A DNA stretch of 64,000 bases from Dysgonomonas sp. UBA7710 (GTDB lineage: Bacteria > Bacteroidota > Bacteroidia > Bacteroidales > Dysgonomonadaceae): NCBI RefSeq assembly GCF_002482385.1, contig NZ_DLFW01000002.1:1-64000 (forward strand), given 5' to 3'. Under the pieces are notes generated by a model. The model did not search any database. It was not told where the DNA came from and worked only from the letters and a program-made list of their open reading frames with translations. The position numbers were made by a program, and so were the translations under genes. Every line of letters starts with the position of its first letter. The first letter of the stretch is position 1. This document shows, piece by piece, positions 16,689 to 26,087 of this stretch.

Positions 16689-19600
16689 TTAGAATTTAAT
16701 ACTTGCTCCAATGGTATAAGTCCTGTTGTTCGGATAAGCATACATATCGGCATATCCGGCACTACCCAGTGTGGCCCCAATATTTTCCACACTACTCGGG
16801 CGTTCAGGGTCTATTCCTTTTAGTTTGCTTATTGTCAGTAGGTTGTAGACGTTGAAATAGACTCTCAGATTTCTCATGCCTGCTTTTGCCAATATTTTTG
16901 CCGGTATAGTGTAGCCCAGTTCCAGGGTTTTCAGGCGTATGTATGATGCATCCCTCATGCCGTTTGTGCCTGTGCGGCGCCCGTCGTGGCCGGTAACCGG
17001 GTAATAACCTGAGATCCATTCTGTATTCGGATTGAAATAATCGGCATTGACGTTGGCCGGACGCCATCGGTCCATAAACCATTCCATGGTATTTCTACCG
17101 CCGAAAGGCAAGGCTTCGGTAAACACTTCCGAGAGTTGTTGGTAAATGCCGTAAGCTCCCTGGAAATTGGCACTCAGGTCGAGATTGTTCCAGCTTGCTC
17201 CCATCGACAGCCCGAAATTTACTGATGCCAACCCTTTGGTAGCTATAGGGTGTTTGTCGCTGTCGTCGATGATACCGTCTCCGTTCCAGTCCACAATCGA
17301 CCAGTCGCCCGGTGTTGATCCCTGAGCCATAGGATATTGTGAGAAATTGAGTATATCCTGCACATTCGTGAACATGCTTCCTGATTCGTTTTCCCAATAT
17401 ATATCGTTATAACGCCCGTCGGTACGGTTTCTCCAGTAATCGAAAGAGTTACTGGCAGGTGTTTCCGACCATTTGGTACGCATACTCCGGGTTGCGGAAA
17501 TTTGTCCCGAAACAAAATAATCGACTGTCCTGATACGGTTACGGTGCGTCAGTTCTATTTCCCACCCGAAATTGCGGTCGTCGTTTAGGTTAATATCAGG
17601 TAGGTTCGCACCCACTGTGCCCGGTATTACGGCGGTATTGGCAGCAAGTAATCCGGAACGGTCGCGGCGGAAAATATCGAAACTCCCGCTCAGTAATGAG
17701 TTAAAAATATCGAAATCCAATCCGATGTCCGCCATTTTGACTTTATACCAAGTCAGATTCGGATTCGGAAGGGCTCCCGGTTTAACGCTGGTCATGAACG
17801 AGTCGCCGAATACCCATCCGCGCGTTTGAGTAAGGTCGTATCCGATATAGTTCTGGGGGTAGTTTTTAGCGGCGGCATCGTCTCCCATTACACCATAGGA
17901 AGCTCTTATCTTCAGATTGTTAATGAAGCTCCACTTGTTTTTGATAAATCCTTCCTCACTGATACGCCATCCGAGCGAAACGGATGGGAAGAAACCCCAG
18001 CGTGAGCCTTCCGGATAGCGGGATGAACCGTCGTAGCGGAAACGGAAATCCGCTAGGTATTTGCCGGCATAATCGTAGTTGAACTGTCCGATGAAGGCTT
18101 GGTTCAAGCGATCTCCTAATCCACTTGAAGTGGCTTGTTGCCCTTCGGCATCTCCTGCGAAAAGATATTCCGAATTAACCGACAGGTTGCGTTGCGCCTG
18201 AAAACCATCCCAATTAGAGAACGCTTCTTCAAAGACCACAACTCCGTTGACGCTATGCAACCCGAATTTGTTGTTGTAAAGCAATTTGAGCTGCATATCC
18301 GTGTCGTAATTGAAATTTGCCGAACGAGTTATCCGGGATTTGCCGTCGGCGGCGTTTTTTTGCATTGGTGTGTATTTTCCATCCTGTCCGTAGTCGTACA
18401 AATAATAGGCATGTTGGTACGAAGTATTATCGGGCAAGGACATGGCGTAGTCGTATGATGTCTGCGCCGATAGGCCTTTAATACCCGGTATCTCGTAGGT
18501 CAATGTCAGGGTTCCGTTCAGGCGCCGCGATTTATTTAACCTGTAGCCTGAATAATCGGAATTGGTGGATGCCAGCAGGTTGTCGCCATCGTTGATATAA
18601 GTGCTGTTCCCATTCAGGTATTCCGGATTATCGTTGGCATAAAAGGAAGCGTTAGGCTGGGTTAGCCAAGCGTTTTTATAGACCGCCCATAAACCGGTAT
18701 TTGGTTCGTGAGTGTTGGTCAGGATAGCGCCTATCTGCACACCGGCGCTGAGGCGATTCGTTATTTTCGCGTCTATATTGGTACGGAAGTTCCATTTATC
18801 GGCCCATAAAGAACCGCTCTTGTAATTACCGTCCTGCTTGCTGTAACCTAAATTCGTGAAAAAGCGTATCCGGTCATTTCCTCCGTCGATGCTGAGAGTA
18901 TGTTCCGTTTGCGGAGTAAGGTCTTTGAAGATGGCACCCATCCAGTCGTAGCTCTGTCTGGTACCGTCTAACCAAGGCTGTATTTCTTCTTCTCCGTGGC
19001 GTGCGGACATGCGATTCAGATAGTTATTCCCGAAATTCTGCCACTGTTGTTCATTGCGTAACGTAAACCAGTCTACAGCAGATACCCCTTTCGGAATATA
19101 GATCATTTGCTGTAAGGTATAGCTTCCCGAATAAGTGATGTCCACTTTTCCGTTCTGGGCCGTACCTTTTTTTGTAGTAATCAGGATAACCCCGTTGGCC
19201 GCACGTAAGCCGTAAACGGCTGCAGCTGCGTCTTTAAGAACAGTGACAGATTCGATTTCTTCAGCGCTCATACGGGAAAAATAGTCCTGGTCGCGGGTTA
19301 TTCCGTCCACAACGAATAGGGGGGTGCTCCGAACGCCGTTTGTTACATCGTTCATACCACGGATGTCGATAACGGTGTTATACGCGCCGGGCTGGGACGA
19401 CCGTTGTGTAATACGTACCCCGGGCACCTTTCCGGTCAGCATATTCACTACGTTTTCGTTTTTGGTGACCGTAAGTTCTTTGTTGCTTACCGTAGATACG
19501 GCACCTGTCAGGGTCGCTTTCTTTTGTGCGGCATATCCGGTAACTACAACCTCTTCCAGCTGTCTGTTATCCTCTTCCAGTTGTACGGAAATATCGGTAT

Positions 19601-19865
19601 TACTACCCACAGGGATTTCCTTTTTGATATATCCGATAAACGAAACGGTCAGTTTATCATTAGCAGAGGCTTCGATACTGAAACTACCGTCTACATTTGT
19701 CAATGTTCCTCTCTGGGTTCCATTGACGGTTACAGATGCACCGGGGATTGCTTCACCTTGTGTATCGGTAACAGTACCACGAACAGTTCTTGTTTGCGAG
19801 AATGCCAGTATAGGCATTGCCAGAAACAAAAACATAAGGAAAGCATAGCGTTGCGTAACGCACAT
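16689..19865 (-). CDS. susC: SusC/RagA-family TonB-linked outer-membrane transporter
   Basis: Read from the ATG at 19865 (MCVTQRYAFLMFLFLAMP, clean signal peptide, preceded by an AAAAGGGGAT purine run) the protein has 1058 residues; an upstream ATG at 19910 would add 15. After the signal comes a carboxypeptidase-regulatory-like domain (RTVRGTVTDTQGEAIPGASV), the TonB box region LEEVVVTGYA, the plug (PGVRITQRSSQPGAY, LFVVDGI, ESVTVLKDAAAAVYG) and a 22-strand barrel ending in TYTIGASIKF. It imports oligosaccharides through the outer membrane with SusD. There is no N-terminal STN domain, so signalling through an anti-sigma factor is not expected. Confidence 0.96.
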   Translation of the reverse strand: MCVTQRYAFLMFLFLAMPILAFSQTRTVRGTVTDTQGEAIPGASVTVNGTQRGTLTNVDGSFSIEASANDKLTVSFIGYIKKEIPVGSNTDISVQLEEDNRQLEEVVVTGYAAQKKATLTGAVSTVSNKELTVTKNENVVNMLTGKVPGVRITQRSSQPGAYNTVIDIRGMNDVTNGVRSTPLFVVDGITRDQDYFSRMSAEEIESVTVLKDAAAAVYGLRAANGVILITTKKGTAQNGKVDITYSGSYTLQQMIYIPKGVSAVDWFTLRNEQQWQNFGNNYLNRMSARHGEEEIQPWLDGTRQSYDWMGAIFKDLTPQTEHTLSIDGGNDRIRFFTNLGYSKQDGNYKSGSLWADKWNFRTNIDAKITNRLSAGVQIGAILTNTHEPNTGLWAVYKNAWLTQPNASFYANDNPEYLNGNSTYINDGDNLLASTNSDYSGYRLNKSRRLNGTLTLTYEIPGIKGLSAQTSYDYAMSLPDNTSYQHAYYLYDYGQDGKYTPMQKNAADGKSRITRSANFNYDTDMQLKLLYNNKFGLHSVNGVVVFEEAFSNWDGFQAQRNLSVNSEYLFAGDAEGQQATSSGLGDRLNQAFIGQFNYDYAGKYLADFRFRYDGSSRYPEGSRWGFFPSVSLGWRISEEGFIKNKWSFINNLKIRASYGVMGDDAAAKNYPQNYIGYDLTQTRGWVFGDSFMTSVKPGALPNPNLTWYKVKMADIGLDFDIFNSLLSGSFDIFRRDRSGLLAANTAVIPGTVGANLPDINLNDDRNFGWEIELTHRNRIRTVDYFVSGQISATRSMRTKWSETPASNSFDYWRNRTDGRYNDIYWENESGSMFTNVQDILNFSQYPMAQGSTPGDWSIVDWNGDGIIDDSDKHPIATKGLASVNFGLSMGASWNNLDLSANFQGAYGIYQQLSEVFTEALPFGGRNTMEWFMDRWRPANVNADYFNPNTEWISGYYPVTGHDGRRTGTNGMRDASYIRLKTLELGYTIPAKILAKAGMRNLRVYFNVYNLLTISKLKGIDPERPSSVENIGATLGSAGYADMYAYPNNRTYTIGASIKF

Positions 19866-20610
19866 GATATCCCCTTTTCTAATTTTAATTTTTTGTTTGT
19901 GATTTTCCATAATACTTTATTAAATGGAGAGTAATTAAATAATACAAATAGTGCTTTATCAGAATGTATAAACATATAGTGACTAATACAGATCGATGAA
20001 ATGTGTAAATGTTTTTTAATATATAGAATCGTTATAATGGGTTCTTTAAGTTGAATACATCGGGAATATTACTTGTCGGAAACAGTTTGTTTTTTTAGAA
20101 TTGATTCAGGTTGCTTTACACTTTTATAGGTATTGTCATTATAGAAACGGATTCTTTATTTTTCAGCAATGCTCATTTCAGGTTCAGGATGAATTCATGG
20201 GTTTCCTTTTCATATTTATAAATTAGATTTAACAGCATTTAAGTTTTGGCGAATTTATATGATACATATTAATGTTTTTATAAAAAAAACATTAACAAAA
20301 TCATTAAAATTTCTATAATTCAGGCTTTTAAACCTTTTATTCATAAGGGTTTCATTAATTCGGGAGCATAACTAATGCTTTTGTATCCGGAAGTAAATTA
20401 AATAGTGAGAAATAGTGATTAAACCGGACACGGTATTTCATGGAAGTTTATTGATAAATTAATACGTGTAAAATAGTTAAGGTCTGGTATTGCGGATGTC
20501 CTTTCTTTGGTTAATGATAAAAAAGGTACGGATGATAAAGATATGATAAAATGTTACGTTTATGGATCTTTGCGTGTTGGATAGTATAATTTGAAGAAGT
20601 GATATAATAA
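19866..20610. promoter_or_regulatory. Intergenic region carrying the presumed susC promoter
   Basis: About 0.75 kb without a credible gene. It must hold the promoter of the susC operon, but I found no exact TAnnTTTG box on the minus strand. ATTGTCATT at 20132-20140 is repeated in inverse orientation at 23029-23037, between the second GH3 gene and the membrane regulator. TATTAATGT at 20269 region differs by one base from the complement of the recurring GCATTAATA word. The rest is AT-rich with no clear structure. Confidence 0.45.
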
Positions 20611-20651
20611 GGGTGGATAACTTTTCGTCCTAGCCGATTGTTTATCCACCC
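20611..20651 (-). terminator. Hairpin downstream of the GH3 xylosidase-like gene
   Basis: GGGTGGATAA at 20611-20620 pairs perfectly with TTATCCACCC at 20642-20651 (loop 21 nt). It lies 45 bp past the stop of the GH3 gene in the minus direction and separates it from susC. No U-run follows, so it may be a stabilising 3' hairpin. Confidence 0.6.
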
Positions 20652-20695
20652 CAATTGTGTCTGCAAAAAAGATTCTCTACGAATAGATCGATCTT

Positions 20696-22912
20696 TTAAT
20701 CAACGATATAATCATTTCCTGTTATCTCAAACTGTGTTTCTACAAGAGGTAATTTTTCCGCACTTGTTTTTGAAGGAGAAGTACCTCCGATATATAGTTT
20801 GCTTTTTCCCTTAGTTATTTTCAGTATTCCATCTTCGTCTGACAGGGCCATTTCTCTTGGCGACAGTTTGAAAGTTACGCTCTTACTTTCTCCCGCCTTC
20901 AGGGAAATCCTTTTGAAACTCTTCAGGGCATATAGCGGTAATTGTTTGTTTGTACCGTTATTGTCGTGGGATATATAGAGTTGGACTACTTCTTCCCCAT
21001 CTGTTTTTCCTGTGTTTTTTACAGTAACGGAAACTTCCAGATTTTCACCTGTTTTTATACTTGCAGGCGTTTGTATCGGGGAGTATTCAAACTTGGTATA
21101 ACTTAATCCATAGCCGAATGGATAAAGTACTTTTCCGTCAAAATAACGATAGGTTCTGTTCTTCATTTCATAAGAATTGAATGCAGGCAGGTCGCTATCC
21201 TTTGTATAGAATGTTACAGGTAATTTTCCCGAAGGGTTATAATCCCCGAAAAGGACATCCGCAATGGCTGTTCCCGCATCCTGTCCGCCATACCATGCAT
21301 TTAATATTGCGGGTACGTTTTGCGATTCCCATTCGGTGGCGATTGCACTTCCGGTCATCATAACAAAGACGGCCGGTATTCCTTCGGCTTTTAAAGCCTG
21401 CATCAGTTCAGTCTGTATTTTCGGCAGTTTTATACTGGTACGGTCTCCTCCCGTAAATCCTTCTATATTGACAGGCATTTCTTCACCTTCCAGTTCCGGA
21501 GATATACCTCCGGCAAATATGACTACGTCCATTCCTTTCAAACGTTTGGCTAAAGCTGTGATTTCTTCTTTGCTGTTTTCCGATGGTTTTACAAAGTCAA
21601 TACCCTTTTCGTGAATCACTTCCGCATTTTTCAGTTTGTTCTTAATGGCTTTGTAAGGAGTCATTATCTGAGTCGGGAAGCCATTGTAATTACCCAGCAC
21701 TGATACTTCGTTATCTGCATTAGGGCCGATGACAGCTACTTTTTTCAACTTCTTGCTTAGCGGCAGGAAGTTATTCTCATTCTTTAATAATACGATTGAT
21801 TCTCTGGTTATTTTAAGAGCTAAATCCTTATGAGTTTGTGATTCCAGTACAGAAAGTGGTATTTTCGAAAATTTTACATCTTCTACAGGATCGAACATCC
21901 CGAGCCTGAAACGTATTTCGAATAGGCGCTTTAAAGATATATCTATTTGTTCTTCTGTAATAAGTCCTGTTTTGACGGCATCCACAAGGGCTTTATATGC
22001 TTCATTGCCACAATCGATATCAGTTCCGCTATATACTGCATCGGCAGCGGCGTGTTTAGCATCGGGATGAGTCTTATGATAACGGTAGAAATCGTCGATA
22101 GCGCCGCAGTCGGATGTCACATATCCTGTAAAGCCCCATTTATCTCTTAATATTTCCTGCATCAGGAGGTTATTGCTGCAACATGGTTCTCCGCTAAAAG
22201 CATTATATGCGCACATCACACCTGCTACTTTGGCATCTACAACCAAATCACGGAATGCAGGAAGGTACGTGTCCCATAAATCGAATGTGGTCACAAATGT
22301 GTTAAATGTGTGGCGTGTATTCTCCGGGCCGCTGTGTACAGCATAATGTTTTGCGCAGGCGGCAGCTTTAAGATAGTTGGGGTCGTCACCTTGCAAGCCT
22401 GCGACAAATGATTTACCCAAAGCCCCTGTCAGGTAAGGGTCTTCTCCATATGTTTCCTGTCCGCGGCCCCAACGAGGATCACGGAATATATTTACATTGG
22501 GGGTCCAATATGTCAGACCATGGTATATAGAGTAATTGCCTTTTGCCGAAGCATCATTATATATTGCGCGCCCTTCGTCGGAAATAGCATTTGCCACATC
22601 TTTAAGCAACTTGGTATCCCATGCAGCAGCCATTCCTATTGCCTGGGGAAAAACAGTGACTTTATATTCTGTGCGCCCAATACCATGCAGGCATTCATTC
22701 CACCAATTATAAGCCGGGATATTTAACCTTTCTATGGCGGGGGTATTATTGAGCATTTGCAATACCTTTTCTTCTAAAGTCAGACGGGAAACTAAATCAG
22801 ATACCCGTTTGTCTGTAGATAGTTTTGTATCCCGGAAGGGATATGGCTGAGCAAATAATACAGAGCCCGAAAATGTGAGAAAAATGAGAAATAAGAGATT
22901 CTTAGTTTTCAT
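20696..22912 (-). CDS. Glycoside hydrolase family 3, beta-xylosidase/beta-glucosidase type
   Basis: The start is set at the ATG at 22912 (MKTKNLLFLIFLTFSGSVLFAQ, signal peptide); 14 in-frame residues upstream are hydrophobic and unlikely. The product is 738 residues. Motifs are those of the xylosidase branch: WWNECLHGIGR, nucleophile D268 in GYVTSDCGAIDDFY, GTDIDCG, and GISPELEGEEMPVNIEGFTGGDRT (by position) in the second domain, then a C-terminal Fn3-like domain. It should cleave terminal beta-xylosyl or beta-glucosyl units from oligosaccharides. It is transcribed towards susC but separated from it by a hairpin and about 0.8 kb, and diverges from the membrane regulator. Confidence 0.92.
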   Translation of the reverse strand: MKTKNLLFLIFLTFSGSVLFAQPYPFRDTKLSTDKRVSDLVSRLTLEEKVLQMLNNTPAIERLNIPAYNWWNECLHGIGRTEYKVTVFPQAIGMAAAWDTKLLKDVANAISDEGRAIYNDASAKGNYSIYHGLTYWTPNVNIFRDPRWGRGQETYGEDPYLTGALGKSFVAGLQGDDPNYLKAAACAKHYAVHSGPENTRHTFNTFVTTFDLWDTYLPAFRDLVVDAKVAGVMCAYNAFSGEPCCSNNLLMQEILRDKWGFTGYVTSDCGAIDDFYRYHKTHPDAKHAAADAVYSGTDIDCGNEAYKALVDAVKTGLITEEQIDISLKRLFEIRFRLGMFDPVEDVKFSKIPLSVLESQTHKDLALKITRESIVLLKNENNFLPLSKKLKKVAVIGPNADNEVSVLGNYNGFPTQIMTPYKAIKNKLKNAEVIHEKGIDFVKPSENSKEEITALAKRLKGMDVVIFAGGISPELEGEEMPVNIEGFTGGDRTSIKLPKIQTELMQALKAEGIPAVFVMMTGSAIATEWESQNVPAILNAWYGGQDAGTAIADVLFGDYNPSGKLPVTFYTKDSDLPAFNSYEMKNRTYRYFDGKVLYPFGYGLSYTKFEYSPIQTPASIKTGENLEVSVTVKNTGKTDGEEVVQLYISHDNNGTNKQLPLYALKSFKRISLKAGESKSVTFKLSPREMALSDEDGILKITKGKSKLYIGGTSPSKTSAEKLPLVETQFEITGNDYIVD

Positions 22913-22957
22913 GATAAATATTTTTAGGAAATTTATAAATACAAAATAACACAAAAG

Positions 22958-22966
22958 GCATTAATA
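22958..22966 (-). promoter_or_regulatory. Recurring 9-mer GCATTAATA upstream of the second GH3 gene
   Basis: Exact GCATTAATA on the plus strand, 46 bp upstream of the GH3 start at 22912, in the 254-bp divergent promoter region with the membrane regulator. A related ACATTAATG follows at 22981. Third member of the set with 5914 and 13735. Confidence 0.4.
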
Positions 22967-23166
22967 AAAGCTGAAATCAAACATTAATGTATCGGTTAAA
23001 ATACGATTAATCTTCTATATTTTAAAAGAATGACAATAAAAATAGCTTATTTATCGGAAAACTAAAATCTTTTAGTTGGAATAAAAAAAGAAATAGATTA
23101 TTTTTACAATCGTTAGCTTCTGTTGTAGCTCTTAAAAGTGCAATTTATCTTCTACAAAAAATCTAA

Positions 23167-25743
23167 ATGAAAAAACTGTTCTCTACTATTTTATTAGTCT
23201 CTTTGTCAGTATTAACTAATGCTGCACAACCCGATAGTATAGATTATGGTTTATACATAAAGTCATTTCCGTCCAATGACCAGGAAAAGACATCTTTGAT
23301 ACTTGAGAATAACCAGCCGATCAGGTTGCATAGCGAAACAACCATGACATTCGATATGAGTGTGCGTAAAGACAATGTGTTTGGGGTTGTATTCAGGATG
23401 ATTACCGATAAGAAAGAAAATATAGACTTGTTATTTACAGTAGGTGAAGGAGATAAGCGATATCCGATGCTGGTGGTAAATGAGTCTGTTTACATGATTT
23501 CAAAAGAAATAATCTGCGGCGAATGGTTACCGGTAAGTATAACATTATCATCAGAGAAAAATGAAATCACTGTATTATATGGGGAAACTAAATTATCTGT
23601 TCCTTACCAGATATCACGTGCTAATGAGGTAAAAGTCTCTTTTGGTTTATGTCCTTTCGACGGATATACGTTGTATGATATAGCATCAGTGAATATCAGG
23701 GATGTAAAGATATTCAACGGTAAAAATCTACAGAGACACTGGAAATTGGAAAAACACGACGAGAGGCAGAGTCCCGACTCTGTAAGCCAGGTGCCGGCAT
23801 TAGCAAAAAATCCGCGCTGGATAATAGATATTTATGCAACATGGGAAAAAATCTATTCGAAGCATATAAAAGAGAATTCCCTGTTTGCATTCAATCCGAA
23901 TCAGGGTATAATTTATATTGCTTCTCCCGATTCTAAAGAGCTTATCACTTTCGATGCCAATCAAAGGAAAGAGGATATAATTGCTGTCAAAAGCGGAATA
24001 ATTGCAGCCAATGCCCCTAATCAGTTATTCTACAATCCTGTTTCGAATAAGCTATTATCCTATAATCTCGACGAAAATATAGTATCCGTATTCAATCCGG
24101 TTTCAGAGTCGTGGGAAAACAATACAAAATCGCTTCTGGAACATGCCTACTGGAATAATTCAGTTTCTTTTTCTCCGTCCGATTCTTCATTAGTATCTTT
24201 TGGGGGTTATGGCTTTTATAAATATAACAATGAGTTACTCCGTTTAAACCCAAGCCGGAAATCTATAAAAAAATCCAGTTTGCCTGATATTTCCCCCCGC
24301 CATTCTTCTTCAACCGTTATCGTAAACAATACTTTGTATATCTATGGGGGATGGGGTAATAAAACAGGACGGCAGGAGTTGTCTCCCCGTAATTATTACG
24401 ACTTTTATTCGGTCAATCTCCTGACAGAGCAGACAAATAAACTGTGGGAGATGGAGACTCCTGCACCCGAGTTGGAATTCCTTCCCGGTGAGAATATGAT
24501 TTATGATGAGAAAGAAGATTGTTTCTATGTATTTACAAACCAGAACGGTGGGACATTGATGAGACTGAAGAAAGATCATCCGGGTTTTGAATTAATGTCT
24601 TTTCCCATACATGAAGATCTCACAGCCCACTATTTATATATGAATTTGTATCATTCGAAGAAGGATAATAAATTTTATGTATTGATAAATAAAATAAAAA
24701 CAGATAAGTCTGCCGAAGTCGCGATCTATTCGCTTAATTACCCTCCGATAGCTTTAAGCGAGATACAAGTTACTCAACCAACGGCGGAGGCAGTACCGTC
24801 ACTGTCTATATGGAAGATTGTAATAATAACTTTGGGGCTTCTATGTGTAATTGCTCTTACGGTATATTTTCTGATTAAGAGGACGCTTTTTAGAAAAAAA
24901 ACCGGTAAAAGGTTGATGGCTTCGCCCCGGAGCCTTGCAATTCCTTCGGTTACTGAGGTAAAAGTGAAGGAGACGGAAGTCCGGTATTATGATTTCTCCA
25001 GACAGTCGGTTTGTTTTCTGGGAGGTTTCTTGATAACGGATAAGGATGGTCGGAATATAACCGGTCACTTTACACCGATGCTGAAATACTTGCTCGTATT
25101 GCTGATACTTAGTACAGAGAAGGACAGTAAAGGTATATCGGGCAAGAAGCTGATACAATTATTGTGGTTCGATAAAAATGAAGAATCTGCGAAAAACAAC
25201 AGAAATGTCTATCTCAGCAAGTTACGGACGATACTTGAAAATGTAGGGAATGTGGAGATTATAAACCAAAACGGATTTTGGAGTATAAAATTGAATGAAG
25301 GTATTGTGTGTGATTATACAGAGGCCATCCGGTTATTTGGTATAATAAAAGAAAATGCTTCTCCCGATCAGACGGATATAGACAGGCTGCTCGAATTATT
25401 ACTTCGGGGTGTGTTGTTGCCAAATACGGAAGCTGACTGGGTAGACGGATTCAAAAGTGATTTCTCCAACATGACAATAGATATATTGACCGAACTTTCG
25501 CAGAGCAATTATTATAAGCTGACAGACGACCTGAAGCTAAAGATTGCCGATACGTTGTTCCTCCACGATTATATAAATGAGGAGGCATTATACCTCAAAT
25601 GCTCCATATTGTTCAATTCGGGTAAAAAAGGAATTGCAAAAAGTATTTATGATAATTTCTGTAAAGAATACTATAATCTGCTGGGTTCGAAATATAAGTA
25701 TTCCCTTACCGATGTGATAAGCCGGAAAAATATCGAAGATTGA
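23167..25743 (+). CDS. Membrane-spanning PUL regulator: beta-rich/Kelch-like sensor, one TM, winged-helix output
   Basis: An 858-residue protein. A signal peptide (about 1-19) leads to a beta-rich region (about 20-200, possibly LamG-like), then propeller-like repeats with a Kelch signature near residues 380-400 (YIYGGWG). One transmembrane helix at about 549-571 (WKIVIITLGLLCVIALTVYFL) is followed by a basic stretch RTLFRKKTGKR. Residues about 630-715 look like a winged helix of the OmpR/SARP type (GKKLIQLLWF, NNRNVYLSKLRTILE), followed by a helical C-terminal region like a BTAD domain. I infer a periplasmic sensor coupled directly to cytoplasmic DNA binding, controlling the surrounding glycan genes. 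It is neither a hybrid two-component system nor an ECF/anti-sigma pair. Domain assignments are by eye. Confidence 0.75.
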   Translation: MKKLFSTILLVSLSVLTNAAQPDSIDYGLYIKSFPSNDQEKTSLILENNQPIRLHSETTMTFDMSVRKDNVFGVVFRMITDKKENIDLLFTVGEGDKRYPMLVVNESVYMISKEIICGEWLPVSITLSSEKNEITVLYGETKLSVPYQISRANEVKVSFGLCPFDGYTLYDIASVNIRDVKIFNGKNLQRHWKLEKHDERQSPDSVSQVPALAKNPRWIIDIYATWEKIYSKHIKENSLFAFNPNQGIIYIASPDSKELITFDANQRKEDIIAVKSGIIAANAPNQLFYNPVSNKLLSYNLDENIVSVFNPVSESWENNTKSLLEHAYWNNSVSFSPSDSSLVSFGGYGFYKYNNELLRLNPSRKSIKKSSLPDISPRHSSSTVIVNNTLYIYGGWGNKTGRQELSPRNYYDFYSVNLLTEQTNKLWEMETPAPELEFLPGENMIYDEKEDCFYVFTNQNGGTLMRLKKDHPGFELMSFPIHEDLTAHYLYMNLYHSKKDNKFYVLINKIKTDKSAEVAIYSLNYPPIALSEIQVTQPTAEAVPSLSIWKIVIITLGLLCVIALTVYFLIKRTLFRKKTGKRLMASPRSLAIPSVTEVKVKETEVRYYDFSRQSVCFLGGFLITDKDGRNITGHFTPMLKYLLVLLILSTEKDSKGISGKKLIQLLWFDKNEESAKNNRNVYLSKLRTILENVGNVEIINQNGFWSIKLNEGIVCDYTEAIRLFGIIKENASPDQTDIDRLLELLLRGVLLPNTEADWVDGFKSDFSNMTIDILTELSQSNYYKLTDDLKLKIADTLFLHDYINEEALYLKCSILFNSGKKGIAKSIYDNFCKEYYNLLGSKYKYSLTDVISRKNIED

Positions 25744-25784
25744 GTCTCCTTTTCCTTTTTAATTGAAAATAATTTTATCTATAT

Positions 25785-25818
25785 GTTAGCTGACAGCTTT
25801 TAGCGGTTGGCTGATAGG
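25785..25818. repeat. Dispersed GCTAA/AGCTGA word repeat copy
   Basis: GTTAGCTGACAGCTTTTAGC followed by GGTTGGCTGATAG is the reverse-complement relative of the word run at 45223-45255 (CTAACGGCTAATAGCTATCA...) and of 62963-62987. It lies 42 bp after the stop of the membrane regulator. It belongs to the same repeat vocabulary as the two islands. Confidence 0.5.
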
Positions 25819-25871
25819 TCTTTGATATTACTGATAGTTAAAATAGAGATATCTGAAAAACTGAAAAAAAG

Positions 25872-25970
25872 TGTCAGATTTGTCAAGTTTTTATAAAATA
25901 GCGATCAGCAGTGAGGGAGAAAATTGACAGAATAGAAAATGCGTAAAAAATGTCAACTTTGTCAAGTTTT
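25872..25970 (+). promoter_or_regulatory. Two direct copies of a 20-bp TGTCA/TTTGTCA motif upstream of GH95
   Basis: TGTCAGATTTGTCAAGTTTT at 25872-25891 and TGTCAACTTTGTCAAGTTTT at 25951-25970 share 18 of 20 bases and lie 79 bp apart. Each contains two TGTCA half-sites spaced by about 9 bp, and each is preceded by an A-run. They lie 117-216 bp upstream of the GH95 start, in the gap after the membrane regulator gene, so they are good candidates for its binding sites or those of the nearby LytTR regulator. Confidence 0.55.
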
Positions 25971-26087
25971 GCTCTAAATAAAATACTAGGTTTTATTTTA
26001 ATATTATATTAATACGTTTTTAACTCTCCTGTTAATACCCCTGGCTTTATTTTGTCCCGGGAAATAACCAATACTTAAAATAACACC

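Noticed and set aside
19404..19934. 176-codon frame antisense to the susC 5' end
   Set aside because: A shadow of susC; cysteine-rich nonsense sequence without motifs.
23167..25743. Reading the Kelch/winged-helix protein as a hybrid two-component sensor
   Set aside because: No histidine kinase, receiver or HATPase motif is present between the TM and the winged helix.
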